A stretch of 64,000 nt of DNA, taken from positions 58,943,352 through 59,007,351 of the forward strand of contig JAPFBE010000003.1 in NCBI GenBank assembly GCA_034336665.1, in the 5' to 3' direction. Below are positions 1-14,412 of the stretch, in pieces; position 1 is the first letter of the stretch; each line of letters begins with the position of its first letter. Below the pieces are notes generated by a model. The model had not been told where the DNA came from. It saw only the letters and a program-made list of their open reading frames with translations, and did not search any database. A program made the position numbers and the translations under genes. Source of the stretch: Luscinia megarhynchos. Lineage: Eukaryota; Chordata; Aves; Passeriformes; Turdidae.

Positions 1-3000
1 AAATTAAAGTGGTGCTTCTGTAAGAGAGAAAGCTGCAACAATTTGTTCTTACATATACATTTGTGGATGTGTATGCATACACATATGCACTCACACATAT
101 ACATGGATATGTGGAGGTATTAAAAATATGCAAAGAATATTAAAACCCACCATCTTACTAATAAACTGAGAGGGATCTAAGAATAAATGTGGTAAAAAGG
201 AGATAGATGTGTGCAGGGAGAAAAATCCTGGTCCTTGAGGTGTATACATGATGCCAGCTTTTATCAGCATGGTTCTTTTTCCCCAAAAATAAACTCACCT
301 CCACTATTATGCTTGAAACCTGTTGTTGTACAAAGATTTTTCCTGAAACAAGTGAGATGTTGTCTTCCCAACACCTTTTTTTTGCATTGCTTCAAGGGTC
401 TTTGTGTGTCAAGTTCTTCAGCTGAACAATTCATTGTGAAATCATAGTGGTTTAGAGGCCAAATGCCTGTATCAGAATGGGACACAGCCCAGTATTTCAG
501 TCAGCACTGTAAAGCCTTTTTGTGTAGCTAGGCAGATGTGTACATGGGGATTTCATTTCTGTAATTTTGTGTGTGTGCTGTGGTGTGGAGAGGTGCCCGC
601 TTATCACTGTGTCAGCTGGAGGCCAACACCTAACAAAGATTTTTGCATAAACTGTCCCTTTAGGAGAGGATTTTCACACAATTCCAATATTGAGGTCTGA
701 TGGTAAAACAATGTTATGGGACAGAGCTAAAGAGCTTTTCAAGCTCTATTAAATTTACATAGGCTCTACCCATTTTTAATCCTGTTCAAACATCCTTGTG
801 TACAGCAAATAACTTCCATGATCCCTTAAAAAAGCACTTATGTACAATGCACATTTGCACTGATGTGCTTATTTAAAATCCAAATATTTAGTAAAGAGGC
901 TGAAATTGCCTCCATCCTTCCTCTGTACAAATACAGACTACAAATACACCACTAGGCCCAGAGAAATCTTTTCTTTAAAATTACTCTCGACTCTTAATTG
1001 TAGATGGGATATGTTTTGGTGGCGGCGTACTTTTTACAGACACCACAGATGGGAATCCAGATCTTCCCTAAATGCAGTGTGGGTGATTTTCAAGAGCTTG
1101 CTCAGCAATCACCAAGATCTAAATGGCCAGCAGTTTTGGGGGCAGTCCATTCTGGGGCATGTCCACAAGGGTGGTAGATGCCTCTTACAGAAAGCACACA
1201 AGATGAGATCTAAACTCACATCTAGGTGCTCCTAGACAATTACCTGATTTACTGCCTGCAAAACTACACTTGGCTTCAAAAAGCTGCTTTGTTTTCCAAG
1301 GAATACAGTGCAAGATGTGTTCTGTCTTTTGTGATGAACATCAGTGGATGGGGATTATTGTGCTAATTCTGGAGAACAAGGGAAAGTAAGTGAACAATGT
1401 TTTCTACCCACTCTTCAGTCTCACCACAAAATTTTTGTAAACTATGTCATTTCTGAGTGCTAGCCATTTGCTAAAGAGCAGCCTCCCCACTGCAGTTACA
1501 CTGCTGATATATTTCATCACCTCTTTTTGTTTTTTTTTCTTAGAATTATGAATTGTGATCATCCCAAATGCATCCTGGTACTATTCACTGCACCCTTCTG
1601 ACAAAGTGTACTTTTTGTGAACATCCATATTCCAAATATTCATGGAGATGCATAAGCCATGCATCTGACCCAGTGCAATTAATTTTTGGCAGTAGAGTTT
1701 CAGATTGTGAATTAAAATTTGTGTTCTATTACTATTTTCCAATTCTTACTGGAAAGCTAGTTTCACTCACTAACTTGGTACTATGTGCTAAAGTGGTACA
1801 GAAAGTTACAGAGGTTCAAAGATCCCATTGAAAAATAAGATTTTAGGTTTTCAAAATTTTCAGCAGACTTCACAACACACAGCCCCCTGATGAAAGTCAG
1901 TGGGACACTGTAATTCCATTTCATTGGACTTAAATGAAATGTTCCGCCTCTGCCTTATTAGCACAGTTGAAACTGGCTTGTTTGAATCACAGAACAATTT
2001 CAGAGGATTTTCCTGGATCTGTTATCTCTGCCGACATGAAGATAACTGTTTGCTGTCTGGTTTGCATAGCATGGACATGTTCTCTGCCTGATGTTAGGAT
2101 GCATGATGCTACTCATGTGCACTCCAGCTCTCAGCATCCCTATGCATCCATGCAGAGACAGACTTTGAAGGCTGGGCAAGGGTTCCATAGGGAGAATCAG
2201 AGCAGGTGGATGCATTGCAAAACAGCAAATACCTGGTCATCTGAAAGGAACAGTGGTGCCGTGGCTGAGGCTGTGCAAAACACTTAGATCAGTTTCCAGA
2301 GCTCTCTGTCACACTTTCTATCTCCTTTTCCTCCATCCCTGTGCTGCTGAGATATTTGTCAACAGAATGGAAATGATACTGTTCCCAAGGAGAAATTGAA
2401 TTTAATATTAATGCTATCTCCTGTGGAAAAGCAAGAGTGAGTCAGAGCATAGTAGGGTTTGTTTTATATATGAAGTCTTTCATTCTGGAGAGTAACTCAG
2501 AGCACAGAGCTGTGAATTTAATGCTACCAGCTCAGGAAGCTGGTAGGCAAACACAGCAGGCTTTATGCATTAAGCAGCAATGTTCATTGCTGTAGTCATT
2601 ATAAACAGTTTCACTAACAAAGAAATGCTCATCAAAGTCTTTCTCATTGGGCAGTATTTGATAATTCCACTAGAAGCTTTGAATGCACACTGGGCTGAAA
2701 ATGTTTAGCATTACCTTGCTTTAAATGGACTCTGCTTTGTCTCTGTCTTTCCAGCCTTCTTTATATTTTATATTTTATTTATCTTCTTCCTCAAAATCAA
2801 ACTCTCATCAGCAATGACTCCTGTGGTCATGCTGCTCTCATTTCCAAACAAAGTAATATATCACAATTTAAAATGCAAGGTTTCAGTAGTACAAAGCTCA
2901 GAAGGAGCAGCTTTTTCTGTTTCTAAAGTAAACTCCACCTTTCCTTTGAGTGCCTTTTGTGTCTCATTGGACGTGTCCTATGTCCTGTCATGCCCTGATA

Positions 3001-4453
3001 ACATGCCTTGGTAGATGCTGTTATGAGTAGCTGGTGCTTCCCTGCACTTTAATATCCTGTGGGAAAGGAGATTAGCTGCTGAAGGAGCCCTGCACAGCTC
3101 TGACACTGATGTATGGATGTCCTGGCAAAGGGAAGGCAGTGGTTACTACTGTTCTGCTCTGAGATGCTGCAGTCCCTGTTTGTGGCCAGGCATGGAAGGC
3201 ATAAGAGGAAGGAGGAGAGAAAGGATAGCAGAGCTGGAGAAAAACATGGTGTTTTGTTGATGCTTGCAGGATCCAAGGCAGATGGTCAGTCACAGATGGA
3301 TGCCTCGGGCTGACAGGTCAGCCACAACAGCTATTGCTCTGGTTGCTGGCTCCCTTCCCCAGTTAACTGTGTGGCCTGGTCAGATCTCTCCTTCTCTCCT
3401 TTTTACAGATTTTTCTCAGTCTGGACAGCCAGCTGTGGATGGCTCCTGTTATCTCAGCCTTTTGGCTGTAGCACAGTCAGTCTCAAGATGGTTGAAAAGC
3501 TGAGTGCAAGATGGAGAGAAAGGGCAGGCAATGAAAAGAGGAGCTTTGAGGGAAGGGGACATAGAGGGATTGCATGTTTCTGGGTTCTTGCCCATGCAAT
3601 GGATGTGACTGGGAAGGGTTCCAGTGGGGATCTCATGGAGCCACTGTGATTCCTCATGTCCAATGAGGCTGTGTTACTGCAGAGTAGTAGATGCAGATTG
3701 ACCTGTGCCCTTTTTCACTTTCTCCAAGTCCTCCTTTCCTCCCTCATCCACTCACGTTTTTCTTTTTTTTCTTTGTTTTTTTTTAAAGGAAGCAAAAATG
3801 GACACAGGCTCATCCTTTCATTATCTTATCTCATTACTTCTGGTGCATCTTTTTATAAGCTCATTTCCCATTCCAGGAAATCTACACACATTCTTTGTGC
3901 TTTTCCAGCTGGAGGATTTTATTGGTGTAGTTCAGTATCCTTCTCTTCCTTTTTGCATCTTTGCCATTTATGCTCAGTGTTCAGGACTAACTGAATATTT
4001 ACAAATCTGGTGTGCACTTCCCAAGCTTTTATTCCCAAATAGTGTAAGGCAGCAAAGACTCAGTCATTACTGTGCTTGTCCTTGGGGATTCAACAACTGA
4101 ATTTAAGGAATCTTCAGCTTTGCTAATATTAATAAAAATTGGCAAAAATACTGTAATGTTTCCTTTCCCCCATCCCTGGGCTCTTAGTCCCCAGAAAGTG
4201 AAGAGCTGCACTGGCATGTCATGATACATTGAGTCTTTGAGATGCTGTCTTTCAGGCTGTTGCCATCTGCCACTCAAAAGCACCAAAGCTTTTGGAAGTG
4301 ACAAAGGGGGTTTCTAACAAGTGTTGCATCATGAAAGCATGCTCTTAGTGGTCTTAAATGGTTAAAATATTCCAATGTATCTCTCAGTATATCGTTTTCC
4401 TCCTTACTTTTATTCCATGCTTTATTTAATAAAATTCCCTGCAAGAGAACAGA
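1..4453. other. Intergenic DNA, no gene recognised
   Basis: AT-rich unique-looking sequence. Short open frames occur on both strands (the longest about 117 codons near 1934-2287) but none shows domain-like composition, conserved motifs or flanking splice sites. A degenerate CA/TA-rich tract (alternating acat and tatg words) lies at about 50-115. A pyrimidine-rich, T-run-containing tract lies at about 3710-3785. I see no CR1 or LTR signature in this stretch. Confidence 0.6.
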
Positions 4454-4498
4454 GAAAGAAAAAAAAACCAAAAAACCAAAAAAACCAAAAAACCAAAC
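4454..4498. repeat. A-rich (CCAAAAA)n low-complexity tract
   Basis: About 45 bp of A runs interrupted by CC every 6-8 bases. This type of degenerate A/C tract is common in bird genomes and may be the decayed tail of a retroposed sequence, but no element body is recognisable next to it. Confidence 0.8.
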
Positions 4499-7239
4499 TC
4501 AAACCCTTTCAAAGGTATGTTAAATTTCTTCTGTATCAGGTGCAATTTCAGCCCTTTTGTTCACATATTGCTATGTACAGCCTTTCTGTGATAGGTCCTA
4601 AGGCAAGGGCAGAAGTGCTATCTTGACAGCACCATGAAGCTTTATGACAGCAAACCTGTGAGGGAAACACAGTGCAAACGATCCAAGCTCAGCTTCCAGT
4701 GGCAGAGCTCACTGGGGAAGTGCCTGCTGGTGACAACAGGAGCCAGTAAGCTAAAGGAATTGGAGCCAGGGGGATAAAGCTGGGGTTGGAGCAGGTGAGG
4801 AGGGGAGGGTAGTGGGCTGTGTGGTCACCACGCACACACACAGACCCAGGGGCTAGGAGGAGCTCTGGGAGCTTGTGGGTATGAGCCCTCTGTGCCCTTC
4901 TCAGCAGAGCTAACACCAGCACCAACAGGTACAGATAATGCTTCCTGCTCATAGGGGAATGCTGCTGCTTTCACTGATCTCAGGAGCAGGGCCACAGCCC
5001 CAGGACCCTGACTGCCAACAGAAAGCTCAGCAGCTCCAGCTTTTAGCTGCAAACAGTACCTTCATACTCCATCATCCACTCGTGGCAAAAGCCAGCCAAA
5101 TTTACAACCTTCTGCTGCTTTAACCAGGCTGCTGTGTCTGTGGTGGAGCCAGCTTTCATGTGCTGCTGGCTGTCTCTCCTGAACCAGCTCTTCAGCCCTT
5201 TTACTGGTATGTGTCCTTGTGACTGGGACAGCAGCAATGGACTGCATCTTCATCTCACAGCAGAATTATTTTCATCTCCCCCACCTTGGGCCACATTACC
5301 AAGAACAAGTCAGTTTTTTACTTCTCTTTTCTGGACCATGCCTATGAGAGATTCCTGGGAGACTCTCAGCTAAAAAGAGCATCTCAGTGCAAAGGGTTCA
5401 GCTGGGTATGAATCAAATGGATTGTACAGACACAGAGATCCCAATAAAAGAGGACTGATAGCTCCTCTCTGGCTATCACTTTCAGCTGGAGTCTCTATTT
5501 CTGATGGATATAATATAAAGTGATATAAACCTGTATTATTTGCTTTTGTCCTATCAATGTCCAGGAATTAATGTAAGTCCTTCCAGGGTGCACATGGTAT
5601 TCTCCATGTTGATCATTAAAATTTGTTCTTTCTTAAAAAACCACCATCAACATAAAAGAATACAGGTTGTTGCTTTGACCTGTGTGTTGATATGAGTCAT
5701 AGGAGAGAAGACAGATTTGTAATAGGAACAGTCCAGAATTGGGCTGTAACAAAAGACAGCATGAAACCATTCCCATCTGTCCATGGCAATGATTTGGACT
5801 GTGATTTTTAAAGACACACCTGATGTAGTGATGGTGTCCGAAGCCAGAATGCTTTGTCAGGTTCCCAGACTTTAATGCAGGATGAAAAGCACCACTGCAT
5901 GGCCCACACCTGAAATATTTAACTCCGCTAACTTTCTGGGGGCTTTGTTGACCAGCTTGCTTTATTTTTGAAGGAAAATGACTTGAATAAGACCAATATT
6001 TTTACTTTCTCTCTGCTCTCCCAGACAGCTGCACCTGTAGAAGCAGTACTTCAGTGTATTCAGTCCCATTTCAGAGTCCTCCATGTCGAGTCAGCATGTC
6101 TACTAAAGCCTGGCAGATATACAGATGAGGTAATAGACTCCTCCCTTCTCTGGAGATCTTTCATCTCTTTAACAACAACTTAAGAAACAGGCTCCTGCCT
6201 GAAACAAGCTAGGAACAAATAAGACTCTTCATTCAAATTTCTGACCTTAGACAGGGTATCAGTGATCTTACTCTGTCTTTGGACTTGAAAAACACACCAG
6301 CCTAACTAATGCTCTTGAAAAATGCAAAAGAATGTCTAACTCTTTGGACAGGTTTCAAACCTTCTTTCAGGTTTAGGATGTGCCCTCCATGGACAATTTC
6401 CCAGAGAAAGAAAGAAAGAAGAGGATGGGGTACAGATGTTCCTGGCAGATGTGCAGCACTAAAGCAACACAAAACCAGCACTGTTGATGCCTTTCCTTGC
6501 TGCTGTTGTTGAACCATGAAAAAAAACATATATATGTGTCATCCTAGATGGCAGTTTTTCTGCAAACTGTACTGGCCTAACTACAGCTAGTCATAAAGGT
6601 TACATCTATGCTGTCTTTCAGAGGAAAATTGAGATTACTGAGGGATGCCTTTGATTTGGGAAGTGTAATCTTAGGTTTGAAGGCAAAATAGGGTGTGATA
6701 TCCTGTTATTCCACTACCCTCCCAACCCTCCTGCCCTATTTCTCTCAAAAAATATGTAGGCTTAAGTAAAGTAAGAGATTCGTGTGTTTTAAATTGAATA
6801 ATAAATATTTTCCTAAAAAGAATATAGAAATTCTTACAAGTTTAATTATTTTTTTATTTGCCAAACCCACCCCCTTGCCCCCAAACTAAGAGAGCTATGA
6901 ACATGTGCAGGCGTATGTTCAAGCAACGTATTAACAACCTAATAAAAATATTTACTTGAATTGACTTTGATTCAATTAGAGATTTATTCTAATTATCCAG
7001 CAGAAATTAACTAGCTTGCCTTATTAGACACTAAACACAATAAATTCAATCACTTATTCAATCAACTGGAATAACTCACAGGGGGAAATTGTGTGAAGAA
7101 CGAAATACCCTTTTCAGCCTGGTAAGGGGTGCAGTCTGCTCAGTGCCTTGCAGGATGAAGCCTTCTGGGTGCTCCCCTTCCTGTGGGTTTGCTCTGTAGC
7201 TCCCAGCCTTTGCAGGGATCACGGAGATGTGAAGGGATA
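4499..7239. other. Intergenic DNA, no gene recognised
   Basis: Mixed-composition sequence with a somewhat GC-richer patch at about 4690-5250, including a short CA-rich run near 4830. No coding exon, CR1 or LTR signature was recognised. A short (GAAA)n run sits near 6408-6420. Confidence 0.55.
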
Positions 7240-7570
7240 ATGAAGCCTCTGTCTATACAATTATAATGAATTGCTAAAAGTATTAGAGTTGCTGTAAATA
7301 AATCATTATATCAGGCTCATTTAGCCCGATTCCTACTCTCAGATGGCTTGTAATAGAGTCCTGTCTCTGAAAGTCAGCCATTCCTTTGCAATTAGATTTA
7401 TCACTAATCAAAAATAGAAGCTATCCTGCCAGCTTTCAATTGCACTTGGAAATATCATGTTGGGCTCAAGCCTCAAAGCTGAATTGATTCATTTATTCAA
7501 ATTCTGAAACCACCCATCTGCAAATATGTAAATGCCCTAACTATTAATTAAAACTTACAATGACCATCTA
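7240..7570. promoter_or_regulatory. Candidate conserved noncoding element (AT-rich, homeobox-core-rich)
   Basis: A non-repetitive AT-rich block dense in TAAT/ATTA cores, for example in the stretches around 7260-7310, 7388-7410 and 7540-7556. It also has octamer-like words such as ATGTAAAT near 7527-7534. It has no open reading frame and no transposon signature. This texture resembles developmental enhancers in vertebrate gene deserts. The call is inference from composition only; conservation was not measured. Confidence 0.2.
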
Positions 7571-10500
7571 GTGAGGTACAGCACCCACATTATCCCAGAC
7601 ATCACAGCACTAGAAGAGCTCCTTTCATCTCCTGTCTCCTGGCAACACACCTTCCAACTTCCTCAAAAGCTCCTTTCAGTAAGGAGTTTACAGCAATTGC
7701 ATGTCTGCAAGGTGCAGTTGTCCCTGTTCACAGAGCTTGACAGGATGAGCAGCCTTGCAGGGACTGTGCAGCCAGACTTGCACCCGCTGTTCCTGGGGCA
7801 GAGCTCCCTTGGGACAGGACTTGGCACTCCAGGCCACCAGGGACTTGCTCCTGGCTCAAGGCTCTCTTAACAGGCATCTCCCTTGTCTGCCTTGCTGCCT
7901 TGTTTGCAGCCCCAGACTGGATGGTTGCACCTGATGCCTGGCTCCCCACTGAGCGGTGCTTGTCCCCATCCAGCTCAATTTCATCTTCTTTGGATCTCAA
8001 ATCACTAGCATGGATAGGGAAAGAGGGATTTTGTATCCTGGAAGGTCTCGGGCCACTTCAAATTCAGGACCAAATGCTTATGCAGAGGTGAGTACAATCT
8101 CTATCCCCCTCTGCCAAGTACACCCACAAAATCCCAGTTTAGTAAATTCATCTTCTGCCAATGTGTACTTGGCCAGGATACCAAACAACATGCTGTGTGG
8201 GCAGATGTAAATAAAATCCCTTTATCATTGCAATCTAGCCATCTCTTGGCAGCCATGGCAACTGAATAGCAGTGCTCAGATTTTGTCATCAGTGATACAG
8301 CAGGTAAGTTTATATAACACAGGACATGTTTACATCAAGTTCCACACAGGGAAGACAAAAGGTAATACTATATTTACCTAGAGCTACAGTAGAACCATGT
8401 ATAAAGGAGAGAAAATATCTGGATATGACCAGATTATATTTGGTAGTTTAATCCCTTTCCTATCTCATAAATAGATTTAGGTGTCAAAATACTATTTGAA
8501 ATTGTTCCTCAGTGAAATTAATTTCAATGAGCAGCATTCCGTAGCTCTGTACACACAGTGTCCAAAGCTGCTTTGAAAATACTAAAGTGCTTTTCCACCA
8601 GCATGCCATCCCCTGAAATACTGATATTGGATATATTTCATGTGTAAGTCTTAGTCCCTCAGGGGATGACTACAGAGAAGAAGAAACATATGTCTAGGAA
8701 CAAGGAATTTTTGAGAGTAAGAAGTATTATGTGAAGCAGAAGTCCACTCTGTATAAGGCAGTAGCCCAACCCCAGTTTCCATCCAAATATCTTCAGAGGT
8801 CTGCTCTTTAGGAAAATACATTCTTAGCTATTACTTAGACACTGGTAATATTTTAAAAAAATCTTTCTCTTTTTTCTGTTGCCCAAAATATAATGCATTG
8901 TACAGAAAGGAATAACTTAAACAAATATTCCCTCTAAGATAGGCATATATAAAATTGAATATAAAATTGAAATATTACTGTTATCTCAAGCTGAAATTCT
9001 GTCAAGTATAGCATAATGGTTTTGCAATTTAATTTTGCTACTTCATTGCAACATGTTGCTTGGTAGAGTCCAGTTAGTCAAACTATAACTATTCAGTATA
9101 TGGAACAAAGTAATGTAACTAAGTGGCATCATGCTATAGATTTCAGTAAAGTGTTCACAGTATGCTAATAATTATACTTACCTGTACTATTGTGGTCCAA
9201 GAAAACTTCTCTGAGCAAAACCATGTTGGACCTGCTGCTGCATGGTGGGAACATGGCTCTGTCCCTACTGATATACCAACCACAAACTAGGAAATATCTT
9301 GCCTCTGGTGAGAGAAGGTCTTCCCAGCTGAGTAAAACAGGTGTTCCCAAGGTGCTCAGCAGCACCCTTGTAATTTTTTCCCCAGTCTCTTGGTCTCAAG
9401 TGTAAAGTCACAGTGTGGCTCCCAAATCATCAGGTGCAAACTGATCATGAGGGAAGATGCTGATACGTGAAGAAGCTAAGAAATGACACCTGAGCCAGAG
9501 TGCAAAAGTGAAGGAAACTCTCAGTTCTCCACAGCATGGCCAGGACCTCACACAAATCCACGCTGCTGATTTCCGGGATAATTCAGTGAATATCTCATGG
9601 TTAAAATCTCCCCTAAAAGCTGATGGCAAATGCAAATCTTTTGGATTCACAAGACCTTACTCCCTGATGTGTCATAGTCATTTAAACCTCTCTGACATCC
9701 CTATCAGAGCAATAAACCAGATCCATCATATTTGTATGAAAACCAATAATGTATGTTGAAACTAAGGAATTTAACAGAACAATATGTTTCAACAAAACAA
9801 CTGTTTCAATCCAGCAAAAGCAGCAGGAAATAATTTCATTTTATTTTAGAAAATTCTTTCTTTTTCTATTAGAAACATTTTAAAAATTCATAACAATTTG
9901 AGCAAATGTGAAGGGAACTCTTTAGTCAGAACTCAGAAAATGAGAAAAGGGATGATTTAAGTTACAGAACCTATAAACTTGGCCTCCTTGAAGTTACCAA
10001 AACTAGCAGTGAGTGTGATGATAAAAAGGATAATTTGGAAGACTAAGAAAATGTGGTAGAATAAAAAGAAAGGACAAAAGCTACATTAAACAGTTACTGC
10101 TCAACTTGCTGCTGTGCAACACATTAATTTATCACAAACTTTACCTGCAGTTTTGTGAATTTAGCAAAAACAGGAGGTAATTCTGAAATATTCAGATCAA
10201 ATTGATACATCAGAGACTTGGATATTTGATCTGGGCATTACTTTAAGACCAGAAATAGTGCTGTGTGGTCCAGGATGATCTATGGTTTCAACAGTGATTG
10301 TTACACAACAGGCTGGATGCAGACCTTGTGCCACATGCACAGCCTGTCCTACAGCAGTGGTAAATCATATCTGCACATCATTCATCTTGAGCACGGGCTT
10401 GAGGCTGCACAGCCACCCCTGTCAGCTCAGGGCCCGCTGCTGGGCATGCTGGAACAACAGGCATGCAGGATTAGTGTGCTAAAAGACACTCAGGTCTTGA

Positions 10501-13500
10501 GGTTAGGAGTGACCAAGTCTGACTGGCAGCCAGCTGTTGGACTCTGGCTACCTCTGTGTCAATGGAGCAAGCTGCAGGTTGGGACTGCCTGTGGCTGACT
10601 GTGGGCATAATGGCTAGATTGTGACATCCCTTCTCACATTCACTGAGTTCTTTGCTTTACTGGGTTGCTAAGGGTCTGGCAGCCCTGTCTGCTACCCCTC
10701 AAAGTCACTCATTGTTCTCCTGAAAATGAAGGATGCCTTAACAGCCATCACCTCAGTCTGGTTTGATACAAAGGCAAGTGGTTTGAACATGGTCCGTATC
10801 TATGCTGCTAAAATAGAAAAGGTTCAGGTGCCCAGCTGCTGGACTCAAGCCAAATAGGGTGGACAATGTCCACAGTACCTTGCACAGGACCCTGTAGAGC
10901 ATCCTTGTTTGGCAGAGAGCAGGCCAAGACAAATCATCAGATGAGCCATTTAGATGATCAAAGATACAATGTTTGACCTTGTTCCCTGATAACACAGACC
11001 CATAAAATGTAATCAGTTATGCAACACAGCCCACAGACTGATGTAATATTCCCTGTAGGAAAAAGAGGAGAAAAAGTCAGATCTACCTGAGAAGGTCAAA
11101 GTGTTCTGCATTCTAAACATTAACTTGTGATACAGCTTACAGTATTTATTAACACCTCTATAAATATTGAGAGATTCTCACACAACCAATATAGTTTCAG
11201 TAGCACTTATATTATGAAAGATGTCTCTCAAGTTTTACCAGACTTCTCCTTTTTTGTGCTAATGGACAGATACTTTTTTAAATTCCACTTGCTTCCTTTT
11301 ACAGGAGGCTATGTTTGCTATACTGCAAAAGAGCTAATGAAGCCATTCTTATAACTCGTTCTGAGCTAAAGGGATGAACCAGATGACTCAGAGGCTTTGG
11401 TTGCTGCAATTCTGTTAAGCTCATCAATGGCAACATCTGCTTCTTGAATGTGTGAAGCAGGAAATGTTTTCTTTCCTCTTTTAGTAATCAGAATTATTTA
11501 AAAGAGGAGGGGTGACCTAGAGGGTTGGCTGCATGGTGTCACAGCTACATTATTACTGGCACTTCAATTATTTCATCTGAAGATTGTTCGTGTCCTTGTG
11601 CTGGACATTAGTGAAGGCCAGGCCACTGTGGGTGTATCTGGAGGAAAACAGTGACAGTTCCACCAACTCTTTCCATCTGATGAATCTTCATCCAACGTGG
11701 AAGTGGTCTATCTCCTAGTTTGAAGAACAGGAAAATTCTCCTGTAGTTTTAACTGTGAATTGACACAGAAGTCACATCCTTTTCTCACATATATCCACTT
11801 CTGCCTGCTCTGGAGGAGAGGGTACAAAACAGTGAGGATGCAGAGGCTGGTGCTCTTAGACTTGGAAGCAGCATTGCACAGGCTCTCCTACAGAGACAGC
11901 CACGTAGATCTAGTCCCAATCCTGCTCTGGAAGCCTAATACAGACATATCCACCAGTCCTCAAGTAAGAGGCAGACAGAGAACTTTCTTATAAAGAAATG
12001 AAGATGATGCAAACAGCTCCAGTGTGACTACTCAAGGAACAGCTCACCTGTGTGAGAAGGAAATCCCTAATTCAGCCACATACTGAAAACAAACAGATAA
12101 ACAGGAGTCCTTCCCAGAAGTATTCTGACCACTCTGCCCATGAGCACTTGGACTCTTCCAGGTCTGCTCACTGCATGGATAGCAGTGGTACATCAAGCAT
12201 ACATTAAGCACCAAGGAAAGGTCCCTTAGTCTGCTCTTGTCAGTTTACACTGAGTGCAGGAAGCACACAGAAAGAAAGGAGCACTAGAAAGTCGTTGAGA
12301 GGTAGAAGGGCTTGTTTGGGAGAGCTGAGGAAGGAGGGGCACACATAAATCAAAAATAACAATCCACTTTACTAAAATCCAATCACGAGCCTTCTGTGCC
12401 AAGGGGGACAATAGATAAGCTGGTATTGGAGGCATGACCAAGACATGCAGACCTCTAGCAGATATGCAAACTAATTTTGTGCCTAGGTAGGCAGTCCCAG
12501 GTTTTTTTGCCACACATACATGGCCAACCCCCAAACTGTGTGGCACGATTTCTATTCTTTGCTGCTTTGAAATTCATCCAGAATCCACACTCTCACCCCA
12601 GTGCCACAAGAATGTCAGAATCTGTTCTAGGCAGGAGATATTAAGAGTAGAGCTGACAGAATGGGCTCTAAACCTTATTTACCCTTCTCTCACCCATGCC
12701 AAAGCAGTGCCACAGAGTAAGATTAGACACATTCCTCCTGATACTGGCTGTAATGAGAAACAAGAAGTAATGAGGTGATTTATTATCCCTTGTCTTTCCC
12801 AAAGACCTCAACATGCTGGCTCTGTCCTGTACTCTTCTGCAGCTGATTTCAGAGGGACAGAACTCTACTCACTCTTTTTCTGCAGCAAAATATCCTGCCT
12901 GTTTTCCAACCCAAAGAAATGAGGAGGCAAGGCAAGTTGCCAGGTTCTCAGAACTTTCCTCATAAAAGCAATATATGTGCTTACTGGTCTTCTAGATTAC
13001 AAAAATTGGAAAGGAGAAGAGAGAACAGTAAACTGCACAATGCATTTTATGGAATGGAAAACACAGCACGACTGCTGCAGTGAAGTTCATTTAGCCCATA
13101 AATATGTCATGGCTTGATGGAGAGCACCACAGTCACTCAAATGAGTCAAGATTCCCCAAGAGGACTTTCCACTGAGTTCAGCATGATTTACCAAATTTGA
13201 TGGAGAATGAAGAACTGTGGATTGGCTTCAGTGGCTAACTATACCCTGGCTTCAGACACTCCATCTCTTAACTGCTATCAGTCTTCTGTACTCCCAGGTG
13301 CCCCAAAGTACTGGAGTAAGAGTCCTCTTGTGCCAAACATTATACAAAGAGAAATGAACAAACAGACCTTGCCCAGAAGACATCATAAGGCTTCCTTCAG
13401 ATTTTTTTTATGCTTTAAACAATGTGCCTGAACAGAACCTAAGAAGGGATGAAATACTTAATCTAGACCTTAGAACTTGTTCAGGATAGCTTAGATTCTT

Positions 13501-14412
13501 AGGCTTTCATGATAGAATGTTTTCTTCACCCTTGATCCTCTTGATTTCTTTGAGGCTCCTGGTGAAATAAAGGTGTAATAGATCCAAAACATGCTGCTGA
13601 AAGGCAGGCACCAGTGTCCCTGGTGATATTTCTGGTATTGTTGATCATATAAGCAATAGCAGGATATCCAGGCTGGTCTTGCTGGGTACACAACTCTCTC
13701 ATGGTACAGCCATGGTGTAGTGCAAAGTTTAAGTAGTGTTTATTCTGTCTCACACTGGGTGGGACAACAAAAGTAAGGTGAGAAACTCAGGCTGCCTCCA
13801 GCCCACAGCTGCCAGGGTCCAACTTCTTATATCACTGATAGGAAAAAGTCACAATAACTCAGGGTACTGTGTGTCATTTATCAGCCTGGTCCAGTGGCTG
13901 CTTGAAGTAATGAAAAATGTCTACTGTGTTCACTGGGTTAGGCTTTTTAAACCCTGAAGGGTCTGATGATACTGAAAGTGGCCCCAGTGCCTCACTTAAA
14001 TGAGGCAGCACTAGAGTCACACCAGCTTATAATCACAAAATGGTGCTGATAGGCCCAGTGGCCTTCTTCATTAGAAATAAAATTTCCATAATGTCAGTCT
14101 GGGAATCCAAACAGGTTTTTCATGTACTGATTAAGTTAATGAAAAAAAGCAAATGTAACAAGCTTGAATTTCAAAATTACTCACAGAAAAAAACTGACAG
14201 TCCTTCTCTCAATACAGAAGAGTGTTCTGAGAGACATCCTAAAAATGGAGCTGGCATTCTGTTTGCCTCACCAGCAGTGTTTATCTCATGCTGGTTTGCA
14301 ACCAAAAAAACCCAGTATTTAAGTAAAAGCTAGCTTAGGATACTTCTGTTAATACCATAGGAAATTGCTTTTTAGTCTCTTAGGGCTGCTTTCTCTCCTC
14401 TGAAACTCTTTC
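7571..14412. other. Intergenic DNA with unassigned exon-like islands
   Basis: No recognised gene. Two short open frames bounded by good splice consensus occur: plus strand 8010-8087 and minus strand 9182-9327. Both are discussed as findings because neither matches a family I know. A 12-bp near-duplicate (aaaattgaatat type) lies near 8945-8970. Nothing else identifiable was seen. Confidence 0.5.

Noticed and set aside
5435..5520. AATAAAAGAGGACTGATAGC resembling an LTR R-U5 segment
   Set aside because: No TG..CA ends, target duplications or TATA box could be found around it.
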